NCBI RefSeq assembly: GCF_017873675.1 | Contig: NZ_JAGGKK010000001.1 | Coordinates: 310,001 to 374,000 of the forward strand | Source of the DNA: Virgibacillus litoralis | GTDB lineage: Bacteria; Bacillota; Bacilli; Bacillales; Amphibacillaceae | DNA: 64,000 bases | Direction: 5' to 3' | Part shown: in pieces, positions 62,219 to 64,000 of the stretch | Numbering within the stretch: the stretch's first letter is position 1 | Layout of the letters: each line of letters begins with the position of its first letter | Position numbers and translations under genes: made by a program | The notes under the pieces: generated by a model | What the model saw: the letters and a program-made list of their open reading frames with translations, nothing else | What the model was told of the DNA's origin: nothing | Database searches by the model: none

Positions 62219-62869
62219 CTATCGCCTGATTTTATAGGTTCGTGCACGTTCTTTGCCACTTGCAACAATTAATATCTGCTGTTCTACTAGTCTATGCAAA
62301 ATTTTCCGAGCATGGCGATCGCTGATGTGAAGATGGTGAGCAAGTTCAATTGGAGTAAAATACCTTAACAACCGTCTTGCATATCGCACAACCTCCGCCT
62401 CGAGCCAAGATAATTCAGTGGATACTTCAGTTGAGGTAAATTTACCGATAAAAGCAAGAACAAGCTGTTGACAGCGTTGAGGTTCGTCTTGAATAGATAG
62501 ATAAGCGATTGGTAAGAGGGTCCATCCATCGAGGGCTAATAATGAGTGCCGCCAGCATAAATCCTTAAATCGTCTAACATCGAGGTCTCTCGCATGTGGA
62601 CCATACCCTTGAATTTCAATACATCCCTTGGCATCATGTCCTGGTCTATAAGCGAGGTCAAGGTAACGGTAACCATTGTTGAAATCCCGCACTTCCCATT
62701 CAGGGTATAAATGATTAAAGTTACCAACTGTTGGAAACCAAATAGAACGAAGAAATTGAACCGTACCGTGACCTAACCCCTTTTTCAGAAGTTCACGTCT
62801 CCTATGGTTCTTCTCTTCGGTAATTTGTACTTGAATCCATTCTTCATATTTTTGTTCGAATCCTGGCAT
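62219..62869 (-). CDS. Possible PD-(D/E)XK nuclease-like domain fused to HTH
   Basis: This 216-residue protein has a central alpha/beta segment YLDLAYRPGHDAKGCIEIQGYGPHARDLDVRRFKD, with a D...ExQ pattern reminiscent of PD-(D/E)XK or VSR/DUF559-like nucleases. It ends in a winged-helix-like HTH (FTPIELAHHLHISDRHARKILHRLVEQQIL). I do not recognise a named family. It stands alone beside the repeat cluster. Confidence 0.55.
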   Translation of the reverse strand: MPGFEQKYEEWIQVQITEEKNHRRRELLKKGLGHGTVQFLRSIWFPTVGNFNHLYPEWEVRDFNNGYRYLDLAYRPGHDAKGCIEIQGYGPHARDLDVRRFKDLCWRHSLLALDGWTLLPIAYLSIQDEPQRCQQLVLAFIGKFTSTEVSTELSWLEAEVVRYARRLLRYFTPIELAHHLHISDRHARKILHRLVEQQILIVASGKERARTYKIRR

Positions 62870-63045
62870 CGTTCACTTTCCTTTCTGGTATTATATTTTT
62901 ATTTGAGTAGATAAAAGATGATTTTCCGTGACAGGGATGAATATGCACTCCGTTAAAGACTAGCTCTCGAGGCGAATAATACGTGGAAATAGAGGATAAT
63001 ATGTCAGTTTTATAGGACTTCTTAATTATACTGTATTAATAGATT
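62870..63045. other. Intergenic stretch without a gene
   Basis: Promoter-like AT-rich DNA only; it is followed by a dispersed-element copy. Confidence 0.4.
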
Positions 63046-63150
63046 TTAGAAAACTATTCTTTTTGTTCGAAAACCCGCTTTCGACTTGGCCTATCATCAA
63101 TCCTTAGTTGCACTTATGCAGTAAGAAAGTTTATGAGCCACACTTTCTCA
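63046..63150 (+). repeat. Dispersed element, copy with altered first hairpin
   Basis: TTTAGAAAACT, then a TTCGAAAACCCGCTTTCGA hairpin in place of the usual one, ACTTGGCC, CCTTAGTTGCACTTATGCAG and TAAGAAAGTTTATG/CACACTTTCTC. It lies about 100 bp upstream of the methyltransferase gene. Confidence 0.75.
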
Positions 63151-63251
63151 AAAAAGTAAGGCGACTTCCCCCACACAAACTTATCCTTATGAATTCAACG
63201 ATTTAAATGGTACATTATTTATAAACCAAATCTATAAGGAGGTTTCACAAA

Positions 63252-63851
63252 ATGTCAAAGGACAAATGGGATAGCAGATTTTCAGAAGAAGGTTATGTAT
63301 ATGGCACAACTGAGAATGACTTCATTCGAGAGATGAGTGAGCAGATTCCACCCCACTCAATTGTTGGTTGCTTTGCAGAAGGAGAGGGTCGTAATGCTGT
63401 TTATTTAGCAAGCCTTGGGCATCATGTAACAATGTACGATCAGTCAACAGCCGGCATTGAAAAAGCGAAGAAACTGGCTGAACAGCATCATGTATCCATC
63501 GAAACTGCTGCTAAGGATTTAACAAAAGAGAGAGTGGACCCCAACCAATATGATGCTGCTATTATGGTATTTGGACATGTCCCAAAGCAAGGTCAGCAAT
63601 TTTTAATCGAAAATATAATTCATTCCGTTAAAACTTGGGGGCAGATTATGTTTGAAGTTTACTCAGAAAATCAAATTAACTATAATTCCGGTGGTCCTCC
63701 TACTGTAGATAATCTGTATAATCCCTCAGATATTCTAAGCTGGATCAAGCCGTATAAGTGCATTCATTTTTATTATGGAGAAGCAACACGGAACGAAGGA
63801 AGCCGTCACACAGGATTGGGTCATGTCATTCAGGTGGTTATCCAAAAATAA
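63252..63851 (+). CDS. Class I SAM-dependent methyltransferase (TehB-like)
   Basis: This 199-residue protein begins WDSRFSEEGYVYGTTENDFI and has an SAM-binding motif CFAEGEGRNAVYLASLGHHVTMYDQS, as in TehB/thiopurine-type methyltransferases. The methyl acceptor is unknown (tellurite or small thiols are possibilities). AAGGAGG precedes ATG. Confidence 0.8.
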   Translation: MSKDKWDSRFSEEGYVYGTTENDFIREMSEQIPPHSIVGCFAEGEGRNAVYLASLGHHVTMYDQSTAGIEKAKKLAEQHHVSIETAAKDLTKERVDPNQYDAAIMVFGHVPKQGQQFLIENIIHSVKTWGQIMFEVYSENQINYNSGGPPTVDNLYNPSDILSWIKPYKCIHFYYGEATRNEGSRHTGLGHVIQVVIQK

Positions 63852-63860
63852 ATTAGATAG

Positions 63861-64000
63861 TTACTGTTTTACGTTTATAGTTAATCCATTAACTAAATCA
63901 GGGTTTTTCTTTATAGCTTTATTTAATGTTGAATCAATGGCCTTCTTTACTTTATACCGCTCATCGTGTAAAAGTATTTTTATTATACTTTCTGATTCAC
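63861..64000 (-). CDS. C-terminal end of a gene cut by the window edge
   Basis: A minus-strand frame enters from beyond 64000 and ends at a TAA at 63861-63863. The visible 46 residues include SESIIKILLHDERYKVKKAI and NPDLVNGLTINVKQ. It is helical, basic and of no recognised family. Convergent with the methyltransferase gene, with only 9 bp between the stop codons. Confidence 0.6.
   Translation of the reverse strand, partial: ESESIIKILLHDERYKVKKAIDSTLNKAIKKNPDLVNGLTINVKQ

Overview
The window looks like chromosome of a low-GC, spore-forming, halotolerant member of the Bacillaceae (Oceanobacillus/Virgibacillus/Lentibacillus type). Supporting signs are strong AGGAGG ribosome sites, many TTG starts, a Bacillus-type Fnr with a C-terminal cysteine cluster, an lnrJKLMN-like operon, rbsRKDACB, sppA-yteJ, an intracellular subtilisin with a LIPY pro-motif, a CsgA-like spore protein and a SAM-I (S-box) riboswitch. 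The assignment rests on gene content, not on a marker gene. No prophage, CRISPR array, rRNA or intact transposon is visible.

Layout: 1-480 tRNA-Gly and a duplicated tRNA 5' half. 498-4259 fnr, diverging from a D-amino-acid transaminase and an S9 peptidase, with an Fnr box between. 4532-6115 hydrolase and DinB protein. 6160-11640 LnrJKLMN-like two-component/ABC system. 11801-18497 assorted enzymes, a 29-codon type I toxin-like gene and a DMT transporter. 18589-24746 DHA2 exporter, nucleotidyltransferase, a 0.77-kb minisatellite, AI-2E family permease, and an ECF sigma factor with its DUF4179 partner. 24805-29451 VOC protein, secreted subtilase, small spore-type proteins, acyl-CoA ligase. 29692-35403 ribose operon with promoter, cre and two operators. 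35942-38877 PTS operon with a GlcT-type RAT/terminator leader. 39062-42788 sppA/yteJ region, YdbC-like protein, SDR, exonuclease. 43246-45700 S-box operon of two homocysteine methyltransferases. 45751-52440 a run of small enzymes and tiny membrane proteins, one frameshifted. 52864-57488 MMPL-type exporter, heptad-repeat partner and divergent TetR. 57489-59138 lipoprotein and a decayed paralogue. 59277-64000 second DHA2 exporter, IspA-like protease, nuclease-like/HTH protein, methyltransferase and a gene cut by the window edge.

The least ordinary content is between the genes. Five tandem arrays have locus-specific units but all have a 20-21 bp period (two DNA turns) and sit at operon boundaries; one lies inside the predicted 5' leader of the ribose operon. 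A separate ~90-bp dispersed element (AGAAAACTTGG ... GTTGCACTTATGCAGTAAG ... CTTTCTTA) occurs about eight times and has supplied the last ~10 codons of one transporter. A third family (GGAATGAGGATCCG, in alternating orientation) occurs at two loci. Small overlooked genes include a holin-like toxin and 41-45 codon peptides.

All calls come from reading the sequence and remembered family features; no database search was run.
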